From assembly GCA_020860515.1 (NCBI GenBank), contig JAJBUG010000082.1, forward strand, positions 1 to 48,318: a stretch of DNA of 48,318 bases, given 5' to 3'. Origin of the DNA: Bacteroidales bacterium. GTDB taxonomy: Bacteria; Bacteroidota; Bacteroidia; Bacteroidales; Muribaculaceae. Position 1 is the first letter of the stretch. The number at the start of each line of letters is the position of its first letter. The notes below the pieces were generated by a model. That model did not search any database. It was not told the DNA's origin and saw only the letters and a program-made list of their open reading frames with translations. Shown in pieces: positions 17,068 to 25,948 of the stretch. A program made the position numbers and the translations under genes.

Positions 17068-18028
17068 CGAATAATTATTCAAACAAGGTGGAATAGGAGA
17101 GCCAAAAGTATGCAAAGGAATATTCTATTTAACATAATGTCGATTATAGGTTAAAAGAGTTAAAAGGTTTGGAGCGTAGTTTTATGGGGCTAATCTTCAA
17201 TCGAGTCATATTTTCAATCATAGTTAATGAAATATGGTGGGAACGAGATCTGCCCGAGTTCATGACCAGAAGCTCCCAGGTTCTGTGAGATTTTGAAATT
17301 TGTGAAGGGATGATGGGAAAATCAGAAATTTTTGAATCTCAGAAAGGATGAAATCACCTAATGTTTTCATAAAAATTTGAAAAACACAAAATTATTACAA
17401 CATTAAGTGAACAAAACCATATCTTCGCAATGTTTATTTTATGTAGCCAAGGCAAAAAAAGCCCGTAAGCTGCCATTTACCAGCTATTGAAGATAGACGG
17501 AATGCATGATTTTTACAGAGGTAAAAATGGCAAACTGCAATTTATTGCGGATTTGCAAATGATGATTACAAAAACATTTAGGGATTTTTGAAGAAAAACG
17601 CATAATTCCCAACTCCGAATACTCTGGCAAACCACACCGAAATTACAGAACCAGTCATTTTGATGACCGATGTAAACGGCTAATTACGATTTCAATCTGT
17701 TTACAATCATGAAAAATCGACCTAAACACTTTTTAACGTACATCTTAAAGTTCTAATACCCAATAACTAAACTAAATTTACTAAAGTAATACTGAAAATA
17801 AAGTCAATTTTCGGTATTATCTTATGCCATGCTTTAAGCACTGGCGGTAAGTAACTGTGCCCGTGCCATGTGCAATTCAAATCTACACTGAAGGTTTAAC
17901 ACCATGTCTGCCCTACCCTCCAGGCCATATCTCATTGGCAATAAAGTAGTTTGCAGTTGTGAATTTACAAAAGAAATTTACAATTTACGATTAATTTTCA
18001 AATGCAACAACAAATTTTCATTTAAAAA
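17068..18028. other. About 1 kb without a recognisable gene; possible structured RNA near its end
   Basis: AT-rich, with stops in all frames; no tRNA, known riboswitch or gene relic recognised. Two hairpins stand close together: 17788-17818 (12-bp stem with one G-U, AATACTGAAAAT/ATTTTCGGTATT, 7-nt loop) and 17826-17845 (GCCATGCT/AGCA-c-TGGC). They lead into a stretch at about 17840-17940 that is GC-richer than its surroundings. This could be an unannotated small RNA, or simply decayed sequence. Confidence 0.4.
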
Positions 18029-18060
18029 TTTGGTGGTTTCAAAAATAATGATTACATTTG
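18029..18060 (+). promoter_or_regulatory. Promoter of the XRE regulator
   Basis: TTTG (18029-18032), 20-nt spacer, TACATTTG (18053-18060): a full match to the phylum consensus. It overlaps an in-frame ATG at 18058 and so decides the later start at 18103. Confidence 0.72.
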
Positions 18061-18102
18061 CAAACAATAAATTTACGGTTAAAATACAGAAAATATCAAG
18101 AT

Positions 18103-18552
18103 ATGAGTCTACTCGACCGTCTAAAAATATATATGGAGCATTTGCAGTTTACTGTTTCGCAATTTGCGGATGCAGCAGCTATCCCTCGGCCTACGCTATC
18201 GCAAATTCTTAGTGGCAGAAACAAGAAGATTAGCAATGAAGTGCTCGAAAAGCTTCACAAAGCCTATCCCGACCTTAATATATCCTGGCTCCTATTTGGA
18301 GATGGGCAAATGTGCCTTTCTGAAAGCGGCATTCCCAAACCGATGACAATTGATGCCGCACCACCAACGTCTCCAATTCAAAATGAAGAGCCGATACAAA
18401 CCAAAGCCTCAACCCATAACGAATTTGCTCCCGTTGAAATAGAGACTCAGGTGCCGATACCAATAAAAGCGGATTCAGGCAAGCGAGTGACTTTGATCAC
18501 AGTTTTCTACAGTGACAAGAGTTTTGAAAACTTTTACCCCCAAAAAAGCTGA
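18103..18552 (+). CDS. XRE family helix-turn-helix regulator
   Basis: 149 aa. The N-terminal ~65 residues form a Cro/CI-type HTH (SLLDRLKIYMEHLQFTVSQF, ADAAAIPRPTLSQILSGR), followed by NISWLLFGDGQM, a hallmark of a Bacteroidota XRE subgroup. The tail is Pro/Thr/Glu-rich and unstructured, ending in a short basic strand. The target is unknown. It stands alone between a 1-kb gene-free stretch and its own strong terminator, so it is probably a stand-alone regulator, possibly autoregulated. ATG 18103 is chosen because the earlier in-frame ATG lies in the -7 box. Confidence 0.82.
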   Translation: MSLLDRLKIYMEHLQFTVSQFADAAAIPRPTLSQILSGRNKKISNEVLEKLHKAYPDLNISWLLFGDGQMCLSESGIPKPMTIDAAPPTSPIQNEEPIQTKASTHNEFAPVEIETQVPIPIKADSGKRVTLITVFYSDKSFENFYPQKS

Positions 18553-18561
18553 TGAGAAACG

Positions 18562-18600
18562 AAAAATCCGAACGGCTGATAAGGTCCGTTCGGATTTTTT
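18562..18600 (+). terminator. Intrinsic terminator after the XRE gene
   Basis: Perfect 14-bp stem AAAAATCCGAACGG / CCGTTCGGATTTTT with a 10-nt loop, ending in six T, 10 nt after the stop codon. Being A-rich on its 5' side, it may also serve transcripts from the men operon on the other strand. Confidence 0.92.
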
Positions 18601-18709
18601 GATTCTCAGCAAGCCAAAATCGAGATTTAAGCACTGAAAATCAGTTGTTTACATTTGAAAATTTGCTCATTATGTTGGTCAAATCTGGAAAACAAGTCTC
18701 AGATAGGTC

Positions 18710-19630
18710 TCAGCCTCGGCGTATTTTTCCATTTTTAGCCTTTGGCAAAGCCTTGATCCATTGGATGTGCTTAGGCAATAGCTTATGGTCAGAAACATTA
18801 CCCCGAAGGATCGCCATAATATCCCTATCGCTGCCATCACCCTCAATCACTAATACTAAAGCCTGGCCCCATTTTTCATCGGCCTCGCCTTTTACATAGA
18901 ATTGGCAATTCAGAAAGGGAGCATACAAAGCTTCCACCTGTTCAGGATGTATCTTTACTCCTCCGCTTATAATCGCATTGTCGGCCCGTCCGAGCCATCG
19001 GAAAGATGTGGAATCAAGCAGTTCTACAGCATCATTTGTGGCAAGCGTGCCAAAGCTGAAATCTTGTGCATGAATCTGCAAGCACCCCCTATCATCAACA
19101 CTAAATTCTATTCTTGGCATAGCCCGGTATGTTTCCTCTCCGAATGTTCTTAGGGCTACATGGCTACACGTTTCGGTCATGCCATAGCTGCAATATCCCC
19201 TGTAGCCAGCATCAATCAGAGCTTGTTCGGAAGCTGGAGAAAGTGGCCCCCCACCTACTAATAGATTTTCCACCCGCCTCGACCATTCAGGATGTGCTGC
19301 AAGGGTTGCGGTTTGAGATGGGACTACTGAGAGCAGTGTGTATCTCCTATTGATATCTATATTATTCGAGACAGCCATTGGCACCAACTCGCATCCCGCT
19401 TCCAGCGACCGCACAACCATCATCTTAGCGGCTATGTATCCAAAATCCAGCGGAATCCCAAGCACTGCATCAGTGCCAATTCCAAAAAATTGATTTGTGG
19501 CTCGGGCAGAGGCACGCATATCATCTTTGGGCAAACGTATCTCTTTAGGCTTGCCCGTAGAACCCGACGTATGCGCTACCACATAGGTCGCCTCATTATT
19601 CCACTCAATCAGGAAATCCGATAACTCCAT
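18710..19630 (-). CDS. menE: o-Succinylbenzoate-CoA ligase (AMP-binding enzyme)
   Basis: 306 aa. Adenylates o-succinylbenzoate and joins it to CoA in menaquinone synthesis. The ATP loop HTSGSTGKPKEI is at ~20-31, YGMTETCSHV is the A5 motif, and RWLGRADNAIISGGVKIHPEQVE and PKAKNGKIRRG close the C-terminal domain, with the catalytic lysine at NGK. It is shorter than usual MenE (350-450 aa) because the N-terminal region before the P-loop is nearly absent. The frame is open upstream but would lie deep in menC; ATG 19630 overlaps menC by 26 nt. Confidence 0.88.
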   Translation of the reverse strand: MELSDFLIEWNNEATYVVAHTSGSTGKPKEIRLPKDDMRASARATNQFFGIGTDAVLGIPLDFGYIAAKMMVVRSLEAGCELVPMAVSNNIDINRRYTLLSVVPSQTATLAAHPEWSRRVENLLVGGGPLSPASEQALIDAGYRGYCSYGMTETCSHVALRTFGEETYRAMPRIEFSVDDRGCLQIHAQDFSFGTLATNDAVELLDSTSFRWLGRADNAIISGGVKIHPEQVEALYAPFLNCQFYVKGEADEKWGQALVLVIEGDGSDRDIMAILRGNVSDHKLLPKHIQWIKALPKAKNGKIRRG

Positions 19631-20675
19631 AATCAAACTTCTTCGATGGGTCGCACCAAAGCCCTGCCTCTTTGATATATAATGGCGCAGGAATATTATT
19701 GATATATAGCATGCCTGTGCCCAAGCCTTGCGGCAAGGGATTTTCCCATCCAAAAGTCCATTGAGCAATTGATGCCAAGCCTACATTCGACTCCAAAGCC
19801 GATGTAACCCACCAGTCAATATCGAGATTGTTGGCGGCTTCAATCCAATCCAAGCTATCCTCAAATCCTCCGCACAATGCAGGCTTAAGAATGATATAGG
19901 CAGGCTGGATAGTGGACAATAGGCTTTTCTTTTCTCTTAGGGACCTTACTCCAATTAACTCTTCGTCCAGAGCAATCGGAATAGGCGTTTCTTCACACAG
20001 GCGTGCCATAGCTTCCCATTGGCCAGCCCGAATGGGCTGCTCTATCGAATGAATGTCATAGGCCGACAGCCGCTTGAGCTTTTCCAAGGCCTCATTGGGC
20101 CTGAACGCGCCATTAGCATCCAATCTCAGCTCTATCTCCTGGCTTGAATAGCGACGCCTAATAGATTCAAGCAAAGCTAATTCTTGATCAAAATCTATGC
20201 CTCCGATTTTTAGCTTCACGCAGGCGTAGCCTTGGTTTAGTTTCTCTTCGATGCGCTTAGCCATTGTGGCTTGGTCGCCCATCCACACCAATCCATTGAT
20301 TTTGATTGAAGCCTTGCCTTGCGCCCAATCAGTATTGAAAAGCATGGGGTAATGCTCTGGGCATATTTTGCCCACCAAATTGAGCCGTGCTGTCTCAAAT
20401 CCGAAATTAATAGCTGAAGACTTGACCTCGCGATAGCCTTTCTGGCCTTCGGGCTCAAGCTGGCAGGCGCGCGTAAGTTTTCTCTCAAAATCCGGCGTAT
20501 CGTCAGCCGACAAACCCTTGAACAGATTTACTTCACCAATTCCAAAATTTTCGGGACTATCGAGGTCGCGGATGCGTACGAAGTAAGTGTCCTTGTAGGT
20601 CATCACTTGCCTCGAAGTGCGAGCCTCAAAGTTGAATATAAGGCGATATTTTACCCAGTCGGCCTTCCAATTCAT
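19605..20675 (-). CDS. menC: o-Succinylbenzoate synthase
   Basis: 356 aa enolase-superfamily enzyme that dehydrates SHCHC to o-succinylbenzoate. The catalytic pair and metal ligands lie in CVKLKIGGIDFDQEL (KxK), LRLDANGAF (D), SIEQPI (E) and ALDEEL (D/E), and the second acid-base lysine in IILKPALCGG. Its ATG overlaps the menB stop by one base (TAATG), so translation is coupled. It precedes menE, the next enzyme. Confidence 0.93.
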   Translation of the reverse strand: MNWKADWVKYRLIFNFEARTSRQVMTYKDTYFVRIRDLDSPENFGIGEVNLFKGLSADDTPDFERKLTRACQLEPEGQKGYREVKSSAINFGFETARLNLVGKICPEHYPMLFNTDWAQGKASIKINGLVWMGDQATMAKRIEEKLNQGYACVKLKIGGIDFDQELALLESIRRRYSSQEIELRLDANGAFRPNEALEKLKRLSAYDIHSIEQPIRAGQWEAMARLCEETPIPIALDEELIGVRSLREKKSLLSTIQPAYIILKPALCGGFEDSLDWIEAANNLDIDWWVTSALESNVGLASIAQWTFGWENPLPQGLGTGMLYINNIPAPLYIKEAGLWCDPSKKFDYGVIGFPD

Positions 20676-21493
20676 TATCCAGGGAATTGAGGGAATTGGT
20701 CGAAATTGGGATCGCGCTTCTCCAGGAATGCATTCTTGCCCTCTTGGGCTTCGTCCATGAGGTAATACATTAGTGTGGCGTCACCTGCAAATTCCATCAA
20801 GCCATGCTGTCCGTCGAGCTCAGCATTAAGTGCGCGCTTGATCATGCGGATGGCGAATGGGCTGCGCTTCATGATAGTGCGGCACCAGTCCACCACCTCA
20901 TCTTCGAGCTTGTCGAGGGGCACTACCTTGTTGATCATGCCCATTTCCAGTGCTTCCTGAGCTGTGTATTGGCGGCAGAGGAACCATATTTCACGAGCCT
21001 TTTTCTGGCCCACGCAGCGAGCCAAATACGAAGAGCCAAAGCCTGCATCGAAGCTCCCCACCTTGGGACCCGTCTGACCGAAGATTGCATTTTCACTGGC
21101 AATTGTGAGGTCGCACACCACTTGCAGCACATTGCCGCCTCCGATTGCATAGCCGTTGACAGCAGCAATCACAGGCTTGGTAATCGAGCGGATGGCCTTG
21201 TGCATATCCAGCACATTCAGGCGTGGAGTGCCATCGGCATCGCGATAGCCTCCGCGTTCCTTATAATTCTGATCACCTCCGCTGCAGAAAGCCTTGTCGC
21301 CTGCGCCTGTAATTACCACTACGCGCACCTTGCTATTGTTGCGGCAGTACTGCATAGCGTCCAGCATTTCATGATTTGTCTGCGGACGGAAAGCATTATA
21401 GACCTTAGGGCGATTGATCGTGATTCTCGCAATGCCTTCGAAGAAGTCAAATAGGATGTCTTCGTAATCCTTGATTTTTTGCCAGTCGTACAT
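20675..21493 (-). CDS. menB: 1,4-Dihydroxy-2-naphthoyl-CoA synthase
   Basis: 272 aa crotonase-fold enzyme that closes the naphthoate ring of menaquinone. Signatures: oxyanion-hole loop [35 protein letters not shown], and the MenB-specific [18 protein letters not shown], whose aspartate region replaces the usual crotonase glutamate. It is first of the menB-menC-menE unit. menD, menF and menA, which must also exist for menaquinone, are not in the window. Confidence 0.96.
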   Translation of the reverse strand: MYDWQKIKDYEDILFDFFEGIARITINRPKVYNAFRPQTNHEMLDAMQYCRNNSKVRVVVITGAGDKAFCSGGDQNYKERGGYRDADGTPRLNVLDMHKAIRSITKPVIAAVNGYAIGGGNVLQVVCDLTIASENAIFGQTGPKVGSFDAGFGSSYLARCVGQKKAREIWFLCRQYTAQEALEMGMINKVVPLDKLEDEVVDWCRTIMKRSPFAIRMIKRALNAELDGQHGLMEFAGDATLMYYLMDEAQEGKNAFLEKRDPNFDQFPQFPG

Positions 21494-21558
21494 ATATATG
21501 GATTGGTTTTAAGTGTTAAGTTTTAAGTTTTAAGAAATGGTTGGTGGTTTTAATTTTA

Positions 21559-23028
21559 TTACAATTCGAAGGGTGGCAGGTCCTCGCCTTCGAGCTTTTC
21601 TTTGACTTCAGGCTGAGGCAGCACATTGGCCTTGCGCACCCAGCGTCCACGGAAGAACTCAATTAAGAATACGGCACCGCGCACTGTGAGTTCGATAGCC
21701 ATAGCCAGCCATACGCCCAGCAGTCCCATGCTGGGGGCCAATAGGGCTGCCAGCGTCAGACGCACGCCCCACATGCTGCCAAGATTGATGCAGGCGGGCA
21801 CCACTGTGTAACCCGCGCCCACCATTATGCCATAAGTCACGATTGATGCAGCAAACATAGGTTCGGCCCAAGCCTCAATCCTTAGCACCTCGGCTCCTAA
21901 GGCCCTAACAGCCATGTCGGGAGTGAAAATATCCATCATCCATGGTGCACATACCCACATTACCACTCCCATCAGAGCCATTACCACCATGCCCAAGGCA
22001 ATGGTGATTTTGGCGAATGAGCGCGTCAAATCTTTCCGGCCAGCTCCTATGCTTTGGCCCGTAAGCGTGGTAGCGGCGTCGCCTATGCCGTAGCCAGGCA
22101 TGTAGCATAGGCTTTCGGCAGTGATAGCGAAGGCATGTGCTGCGATCGCCACAGTGCCGATTGGAGCCACAATTATTGTAGTCACCACCTGGGCTCCGCC
22201 CATCATAATTCGCTCAGCTCCGATTGGCGCGCTTATCTTTAAAGCCCTCCTCACGGTGTCGCGGCTTAAGCCGAACGAGAATCGAGTGTTGCGGAAATGC
22301 AGGTGCGTGCTTCTCCTGAGCATATACCACATCAAAAAAGCTCCAGTCAGGATTTCAGCACTGGCTGTGCCCAATGCAGCCCCTGCCACTCCGAGTCCTG
22401 CGCCCGGCCATGTGATGCCTAACCAATGGTGCTCAGGGAATATAAGGAAGAAATTGAATACCACATCCATCACGCACATTACCACATTCAGCAATCCAGG
22501 GATCACCATATTGCCACTGCAGCGCAGCATGCCGCTGCTCAAAAATGTCATATAGCAAAATGGCAGCGAGGCCATAACTATCGAGAAATAAGCAGTGGCG
22601 CCGCTTGTAATCTCATCATTGCCGCCAAGCCAGTGTGGCAGTTGGCCGCTGATCCCTACTCCAATTATGCCCAGTGCAAGGCCAAGCAGCCCCACAGCAA
22701 TCAGCGATTGACGCAGCACATTGCGTGCTTGATCGTCCTTGCCAGCACCAATCAGATGGGCCACCTGCACCGAGAAACCTGTGGCCAGAGCTCCGCCCAT
22801 TCCCCAAAAGAGCCAGCAAGAGGTGGCCATAAGGCCGATGCTCGCCGATGCGCTCGCACCAAGGCTGCCAACCATCGAAGCATCGATGTACTCCATCAGG
22901 ATGGTGGAAAGCTGAGCCATGATGGCAGGCCAGCTAAGGCTTGCCACCAACCGCAGTCGGGCACCAAGGCTCAAATCGGAGCCTTGGCGCAGCATCGCTG
23001 CCAAATCCAATTTCTTGGCGTCACTCAC
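21559..23028 (-). CDS. MATE family multidrug/Na+ efflux transporter
   Basis: 489 aa, about 12 hydrophobic segments in two homologous halves (first half from LSWPAIMAQLSTILMEYIDA, second from ALKISAPIGAERIMMGGAQV). MATE carriers export cationic drugs or metabolites using Na+ or H+ gradients. The substrate cannot be told from the sequence. The C-terminus is a charged cytoplasmic tail. It follows the DUF3737 gene by 24 nt, so the two are probably cotranscribed; menB begins 65 nt further downstream. Confidence 0.92.
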   Translation of the reverse strand: MSDAKKLDLAAMLRQGSDLSLGARLRLVASLSWPAIMAQLSTILMEYIDASMVGSLGASASASIGLMATSCWLFWGMGGALATGFSVQVAHLIGAGKDDQARNVLRQSLIAVGLLGLALGIIGVGISGQLPHWLGGNDEITSGATAYFSIVMASLPFCYMTFLSSGMLRCSGNMVIPGLLNVVMCVMDVVFNFFLIFPEHHWLGITWPGAGLGVAGAALGTASAEILTGAFLMWYMLRRSTHLHFRNTRFSFGLSRDTVRRALKISAPIGAERIMMGGAQVVTTIIVAPIGTVAIAAHAFAITAESLCYMPGYGIGDAATTLTGQSIGAGRKDLTRSFAKITIALGMVVMALMGVVMWVCAPWMMDIFTPDMAVRALGAEVLRIEAWAEPMFAASIVTYGIMVGAGYTVVPACINLGSMWGVRLTLAALLAPSMGLLGVWLAMAIELTVRGAVFLIEFFRGRWVRKANVLPQPEVKEKLEGEDLPPFEL

Positions 23029-23052
23029 AGGCCTATTTGGGAGTCGCGCCCC

Positions 23053-23910
23053 CTATTCCATTGTTATTATTTTGCAACCGTTCTCACCAATGGTTAGGTT
23101 CTTGTCAAGAATGATTTCGCCCACGCTCTTGGCTCGGATAATGCCGCTGCGAGGATTAGTGATGCTTGTGATTGGTGAAGCAATATCGGCAGTTACCTCG
23201 CTTTCCTCAAAAGCTCGGTCGCAATCCTCGGCCATGGTGCAGTTGATCATCGTCAGATTTTGGCAGTAGCACAGAGGCTGAGTGCCAGAAATATGGCAAT
23301 TGATCAGCGTAAGGCCCTCGCTGTACCAGCCCAAGTATTCGCCATTGATCTCCGAATCAATGATTGTGAAATTATGGGTATTCCAGAAAGCGTCCTTGCT
23401 GTCGATTTTGGCATTGCTGATTAGAGCGTTGTGGCTGTACTGGAATGAATAGTTGCCATCCTGCTCGTAATGGTCAATCACGATATTGTCGGTGTGCATG
23501 AAGATATAATCTGCATTTGCCACTTGCACACGCTGCAACCTTACTCCGTCGCAATCCCACAGCATCTCTTCGCCATTGGGGAAATCGCAATCGCTCACAT
23601 CCACACCATGCATCATGCGAAACATCTTTGGTGCATCCACCAGGCAATGACGCATCACGCAATTCTGGCTGTACCAAATGGCAGCTCGCCCAGCCTCGGG
23701 AAACGAACACTCCTCGATTACCAGATCCTTGCAGTGCCAGAATGGATACTTGCCCTCGAAGCGGCAATGAAATGCCTTTACATCCATGCATCGCTTCAGA
23801 GCGCTTTCGCCAGCATGCACTATTACATTCTCCATGTAGAGATTTCGCATTCCGAATAGGGGTCGTTCGCCTCCATATTCCTTATTCTTTATAATTTCCA
23901 TATCGGTCAT
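23053..23910 (-). CDS. DUF3737 family protein (predicted right-handed beta-helix)
   Basis: 285 aa. Opens with the family signature EIIKNKEYGGERPLF, then runs of about 20-residue turns rich in C, H, W and Y (HCRFEGKYPFWHCKDLVIEE, GLTLINCHISGTQPLCYCQN) that read as coils of a parallel beta-helix, ending IRAKSVGEIILDKN. Function unknown; no signal peptide, so probably cytoplasmic. The first Met is used, although ATG 23901 (MEIIKNKE) gives the commoner family start. It shares a divergent promoter region with the TlpA-like gene and leads the MATE gene. Confidence 0.88.
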   Translation of the reverse strand: MTDMEIIKNKEYGGERPLFGMRNLYMENVIVHAGESALKRCMDVKAFHCRFEGKYPFWHCKDLVIEECSFPEAGRAAIWYSQNCVMRHCLVDAPKMFRMMHGVDVSDCDFPNGEEMLWDCDGVRLQRVQVANADYIFMHTDNIVIDHYEQDGNYSFQYSHNALISNAKIDSKDAFWNTHNFTIIDSEINGEYLGWYSEGLTLINCHISGTQPLCYCQNLTMINCTMAEDCDRAFEESEVTADIASPITSITNPRSGIIRAKSVGEIILDKNLTIGENGCKIITME

Positions 23911-23925
23911 TTCAATTTCCGACTA

Positions 23926-23962
23926 CAAAATTACAAAAATTCCACGGAAATTGTTAACTTTG
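23926..23962. promoter_or_regulatory. Divergent promoter pair for DUF3737 and TlpA-like genes
   Basis: Minus-strand -7 TAATTTTG (23926-23933) and plus-strand -7 TAACTTTG (23955-23962) are only 21 nt apart, so the two polymerase footprints must overlap. No clear -33 boxes. Confidence 0.5.
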
Positions 23963-24001
23963 CCGATAGAAAACCAAAATTTTAATGAATACCTAAAAAT
24001 A

Positions 24002-25015
24002 ATGAAGAAATTTCTATTTTCTTTGGGTCTTGGGTTAGCCATGATGGCTTGCGCCCAAGAGACACCTTACAAGGTGATAGCTCCCCTCCCCGTGGAGGAT
24101 GGCAACTTGGTGTATCTCTACAACTTCGACACTGGTGAAAAGGTGGACAGCGTGGAGGTAGCCGACCACACTGCGGTGTTCACTGGCACCGTGGATGAAC
24201 CATGGGTGGCACGCATTATCGGCCCTGATGGTTCACGCTATGGCACTTTCATTCTCGAGCAGGGCACTCTCAGCATCAATCCTAAGACGCGCCAAGCCTC
24301 AGGCCTAATGCTCAACGACGCTTACAATGAGATGATGGATTCAGTGCAAGCAATATTCAACGGCATAAAACCTGGCATGTCAGAATCTGAGCAAGAAGCC
24401 ATTATTGGCAAAGCGTCCGACAAGATGAAAAAAGACATCACTGACAATCTCGATTCACCCATCGGGTATCTGCTATTCTTGGATTATTCAAGCTTCCTCG
24501 ACACACCTGAAATGCTTGCTTTCCTCGATGAGAACCCCGACCTAAAGCAGTACAAGCGTGTTCAAGGCATGGTAGAGGCAGCTGAGAAGAAAGCTTCTAC
24601 CTCAGCGGGAAATCCTTACAAGGACTTCGAGGTGGAATATGATGGCAAGGTGCAAAAATTCAGTGATTTTGTGGGCACTGGCAAGTACACACTGGTTGAC
24701 TTTTGGGCCAGCTGGTGCGGACCATGCGTGCGTGAAATCAAGGTCATCAAGGAAATTTATGATGAATATGCCGACAAGGGGCTGCAGGTAGTAGGCGTAG
24801 CTGTATGGGACAAGCCTGAGGATACCCTTGGCGCTATCGACAAGCTGCAAATACCATGGCCAGTGATGATGAATGCCCAGAGCATACCTACCGAACTTTA
24901 CGGAATCACCGGCATCCCCAGCATTTTGGTGATTGATCCCAATGGCACTATCATAAGCCGCGATGCCCGAGGCGATGAACTGAAAGCCGTGATAGCAGGA
25001 GCACTCAACAAATAA
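24002..25015 (+). CDS. TlpA-like thioredoxin-fold lipoprotein/periplasmic protein
   Basis: 337 aa. Signal sequence (MKKFLFSLGLGLAMMAC) with a lipobox-like end at C17. Residues ~20-200 are a DUF4369-like N-terminal domain that in Bacteroidota precedes thioredoxin folds. Residues ~205-337 are a TlpA/AhpC-type thioredoxin with the redox pair C239-G-P-C242 (DFWASWCGPC) and the cis-proline loop GITGIPSILV. It probably reduces or isomerises disulfides of envelope proteins. ATG 24002 is chosen over 23951 because the signal peptide starts there and the -7 box is at 23955. It ends at a strong terminator. Confidence 0.9.
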   Translation: MKKFLFSLGLGLAMMACAQETPYKVIAPLPVEDGNLVYLYNFDTGEKVDSVEVADHTAVFTGTVDEPWVARIIGPDGSRYGTFILEQGTLSINPKTRQASGLMLNDAYNEMMDSVQAIFNGIKPGMSESEQEAIIGKASDKMKKDITDNLDSPIGYLLFLDYSSFLDTPEMLAFLDENPDLKQYKRVQGMVEAAEKKASTSAGNPYKDFEVEYDGKVQKFSDFVGTGKYTLVDFWASWCGPCVREIKVIKEIYDEYADKGLQVVGVAVWDKPEDTLGAIDKLQIPWPVMMNAQSIPTELYGITGIPSILVIDPNGTIISRDARGDELKAVIAGALNK

Positions 25016-25068
25016 AGCAGCTTGAAAACGGACGGAAAATCTTAAATAAAGCAAAATTTATTAGGCTT

Positions 25069-25102
25069 TTAGGGGAAATCACAAAGATTTCCCCTAATTT
25101 TT
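25069..25102 (+). terminator. Intrinsic terminator of the TlpA-like gene
   Basis: Perfect 12-bp stem TTAGGGGAAATC / GATTTCCCCTAA, 5-nt loop ACAAA, followed by TTTTT (25098-25102). Confidence 0.93.
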
Positions 25103-25133
25103 GCACTTATTTTAATATAATTTAGTAATTTTG
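25100..25133 (+). promoter_or_regulatory. Promoter of aroE-comEC
   Basis: TTTG (25100-25103), 22-nt spacer, TAATTTTG (25126-25133). The -33 box uses the T-tract of the preceding terminator, so the two signals share bases. Confidence 0.65.
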
Positions 25134-25177
25134 CCTAATGATTATTAATTAGGTTACAAACGAAAGAAATTTCATCC

Positions 25178-25948
25178 ATGGCTACTAAAGAGTATAAAAA
25201 CGTGTACGGCCTAATTGGTTTCCCACTGGGCCATTCCTTCTCCCAAGATTTCTTCAATAAGAAATTTGAGGCCGAAAACATCGACGCCAAGTACGTCAAC
25301 TTTGAGATACCCACGATTGATGAGTTCCCGGAGTTATTGCTCGCAAACACCTATTTGCGAGGTTTGAATGTGACCATTCCCTATAAGGAAAAAGTAATAC
25401 CATTCCTCGACGAGCTCGACGATGAAGCCGCCAAGGTCGGAGCTGTAAATGTAATCCGTATCATTCGCAATGCCAAGGGCGAAATCCAGACCCTCAAGGG
25501 CTACAACAGCGATGTGATCGGCTTTCATGATTCCATTGTAAGCTTAATCAAGCCATGGCATAAAAAGGCACTGGTGCTTGGCACTGGCGGCGCCTCCAAG
25601 GCAGTGCGCCATGTGTTTACTAAATTGGGCTTGGAAGTGAAAAATGTGTCGCGCACCGCTGGCGAGGGCAAGTTGTCGTACGCCGAGCTTACTCCAGCGA
25701 TAATGGACGAATACAAAGTCATCGTCAACACCACGCCTTTAGGGATGTTCCCGCATGTCAATGAATGCCCCGATATCCCCTATCAGTGGATCACTCCTGA
25801 GCATTTATGTTATGATTTGCTCTATAATCCAGACGTGACTCTGTTTATGAAGAAATGCGCCGAGCGCGGGGCTGTCACCAAGAATGGCCTTGAGATGCTG
25901 CTGATGCAAGCATTCGCTGCTTGGAACATTTGGAACTTACGCCGTTGA
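25178..25948 (+). CDS. aroE: Shikimate dehydrogenase
   Basis: 256 aa NADP(H) enzyme of the aromatic amino-acid pathway. The substrate site GFPLGHSFS (14-22) and catalytic lysine K70 in NVTIPYK, the YNSDVIG segment and the nucleotide loop LGTGGASKA (134-142) are in place, as is the C-terminal QAFAAWNIW helix. Its stop codon overlaps the probable TTG start of comEC (TTGA). Confidence 0.95.
   Translation: MATKEYKNVYGLIGFPLGHSFSQDFFNKKFEAENIDAKYVNFEIPTIDEFPELLLANTYLRGLNVTIPYKEKVIPFLDELDDEAAKVGAVNVIRIIRNAKGEIQTLKGYNSDVIGFHDSIVSLIKPWHKKALVLGTGGASKAVRHVFTKLGLEVKNVSRTAGEGKLSYAELTPAIMDEYKVIVNTTPLGMFPHVNECPDIPYQWITPEHLCYDLLYNPDVTLFMKKCAERGAVTKNGLEMLLMQAFAAWNIWNLRR

Noticed and set aside
17904..18212. 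ORF of 102 codons before the XRE gene
   Set aside because: Overlaps the XRE gene out of frame, crosses its promoter, and has no recognisable protein features.
21494..21558. Repeated TTTTAAG words between the MATE gene and menB
   Set aside because: Only a few 7-bp repeats in AT-rich DNA with no symmetry or clear role; likely chance.
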